Origin: Caulobacteraceae bacterium
GTDB lineage: Bacteria > Pseudomonadota > Alphaproteobacteria > Caulobacterales > Caulobacteraceae
Assembly (NCBI GenBank): GCA_947475845.1
Contig: CANJMO010000027.1
Location: 1 to 32,192, forward strand
Length of the DNA: 32,192 bases
Direction of reading: 5' to 3'
Made by a program: the position numbers and the translations under genes. Each line of letters starts with the position of its first letter. Position 1 is the first letter of the stretch. Positions 32,084 through 32,192 of this stretch are shown here, one piece after another. The notes beneath the pieces are model-generated. The model did not search any database. It was given only the letters and a program-made list of their open reading frames with translations, and was not told the origin of the DNA.

Positions 32084-32192
32084 ATGCAAGTTTCGAAGAA
32101 GATGCTGGCCCTGGCCGGCTTTGCCACCGTCGCCCTGGCGGCTGCCCCGGCGTTCGCGCACCACTCGTTCGCGATGTTCGACAGCCAGAAGA
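32084..32192 (+). CDS. DUF6152 family exported protein, N-terminal part
   Basis: Truncated by the window edge after 36 codons. The start at 32084 is preferred over an ATG two codons earlier because GGAAGAG lies 7 bases before it. A signal peptide is clear (MQVSKKMLALAGFATVALAA, ending APAFA). The mature N-terminus HHSFAMFDSQK is the signature of the DUF6152 family, small periplasmic beta proteins of unknown role. It often accompanies the GRWEG-type secreted family, present here at 16.3 kb. Confidence 0.8.
   Translation, partial: MQVSKKMLALAGFATVALAAAPAFAHHSFAMFDSQK

Noticed and set aside
1-32192. CRISPR array or prophage genes
   Set aside because: No regularly spaced repeats and no phage structural, integrase or lysis genes were recognised anywhere.

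Overview
The window reads as GC-rich chromosomal DNA from an alphaproteobacterium of the Caulobacterales, probably close to Phenylobacterium or Caulobacter. The best marker is a clear PopZ polar organising protein between valS and a PCMT-family gene. Genus is inference; the PopZ match is strong.

Layout. Positions 1-3009 are housekeeping on the minus strand (5' part of valS, popZ, a PCMT-like gene with an eroded cofactor site) plus a plus-strand tRNA-Cys(GCA). Positions 3.3-9.5 kb hold a heavy-metal RND efflux operon (czcC-czcB-czcA type, plus strand). It diverges from the broken remains of an ECF sigma factor gene. Positions 9.5-15.4 kb form a minus-strand run: MFS transporter (frameshifted), a chimeric ORF joining the start of a ThDP enzyme to the end of a solute-binding protein, a strong terminator, a D-tartrate dehydratase-type enolase, DctA, a DUF6880 protein and a tiny Lmo0937-type membrane protein. 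A FadR-type GntR regulator diverges from this run at 15.5 kb.

Positions 16.3-25.7 kb look like an accessory catabolic island built largely of exported proteins: a secreted protein of unknown function, a Tat-exported amidohydrolase, a frameshifted HiPIP ferredoxin-like gene, a secreted double-ABM-domain protein, a MarR regulator, a FecI/FecR (frameshifted) pair with its transducer-type TonB receptor, and a secreted class II aldolase. A cytosolic amidase follows on the other strand. Positions 27.2-31.2 kb hold a second TonB receptor, a second fecI, and a fecR that breaks off and runs into the last 55 codons of a third, deleted TonB receptor. The end has an XRE regulator, two adjacent perfect hairpins, an AT-rich promoter-like stretch and the start of a DUF6152 gene.

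How it may work together (inference): outer-membrane receptors under FecI/FecR control bring an organic substrate into the periplasm. There, several exported enzymes and a high-potential electron carrier act on it. MFS, DctA, the amidase and the tartrate dehydratase handle smaller acids or amides inside, under GntR and MarR control.

The second theme is decay. I count four single-site frameshifts (ECF remnant, MFS, HiPIP, fecR) and two or three deletion junctions (ThDP/SBP, fecR/TonB receptor, possibly the ECF remnant). Two frameshifts fit loss of one GC dinucleotide. I could not decide whether this is true gene loss or partly sequencing or assembly error.
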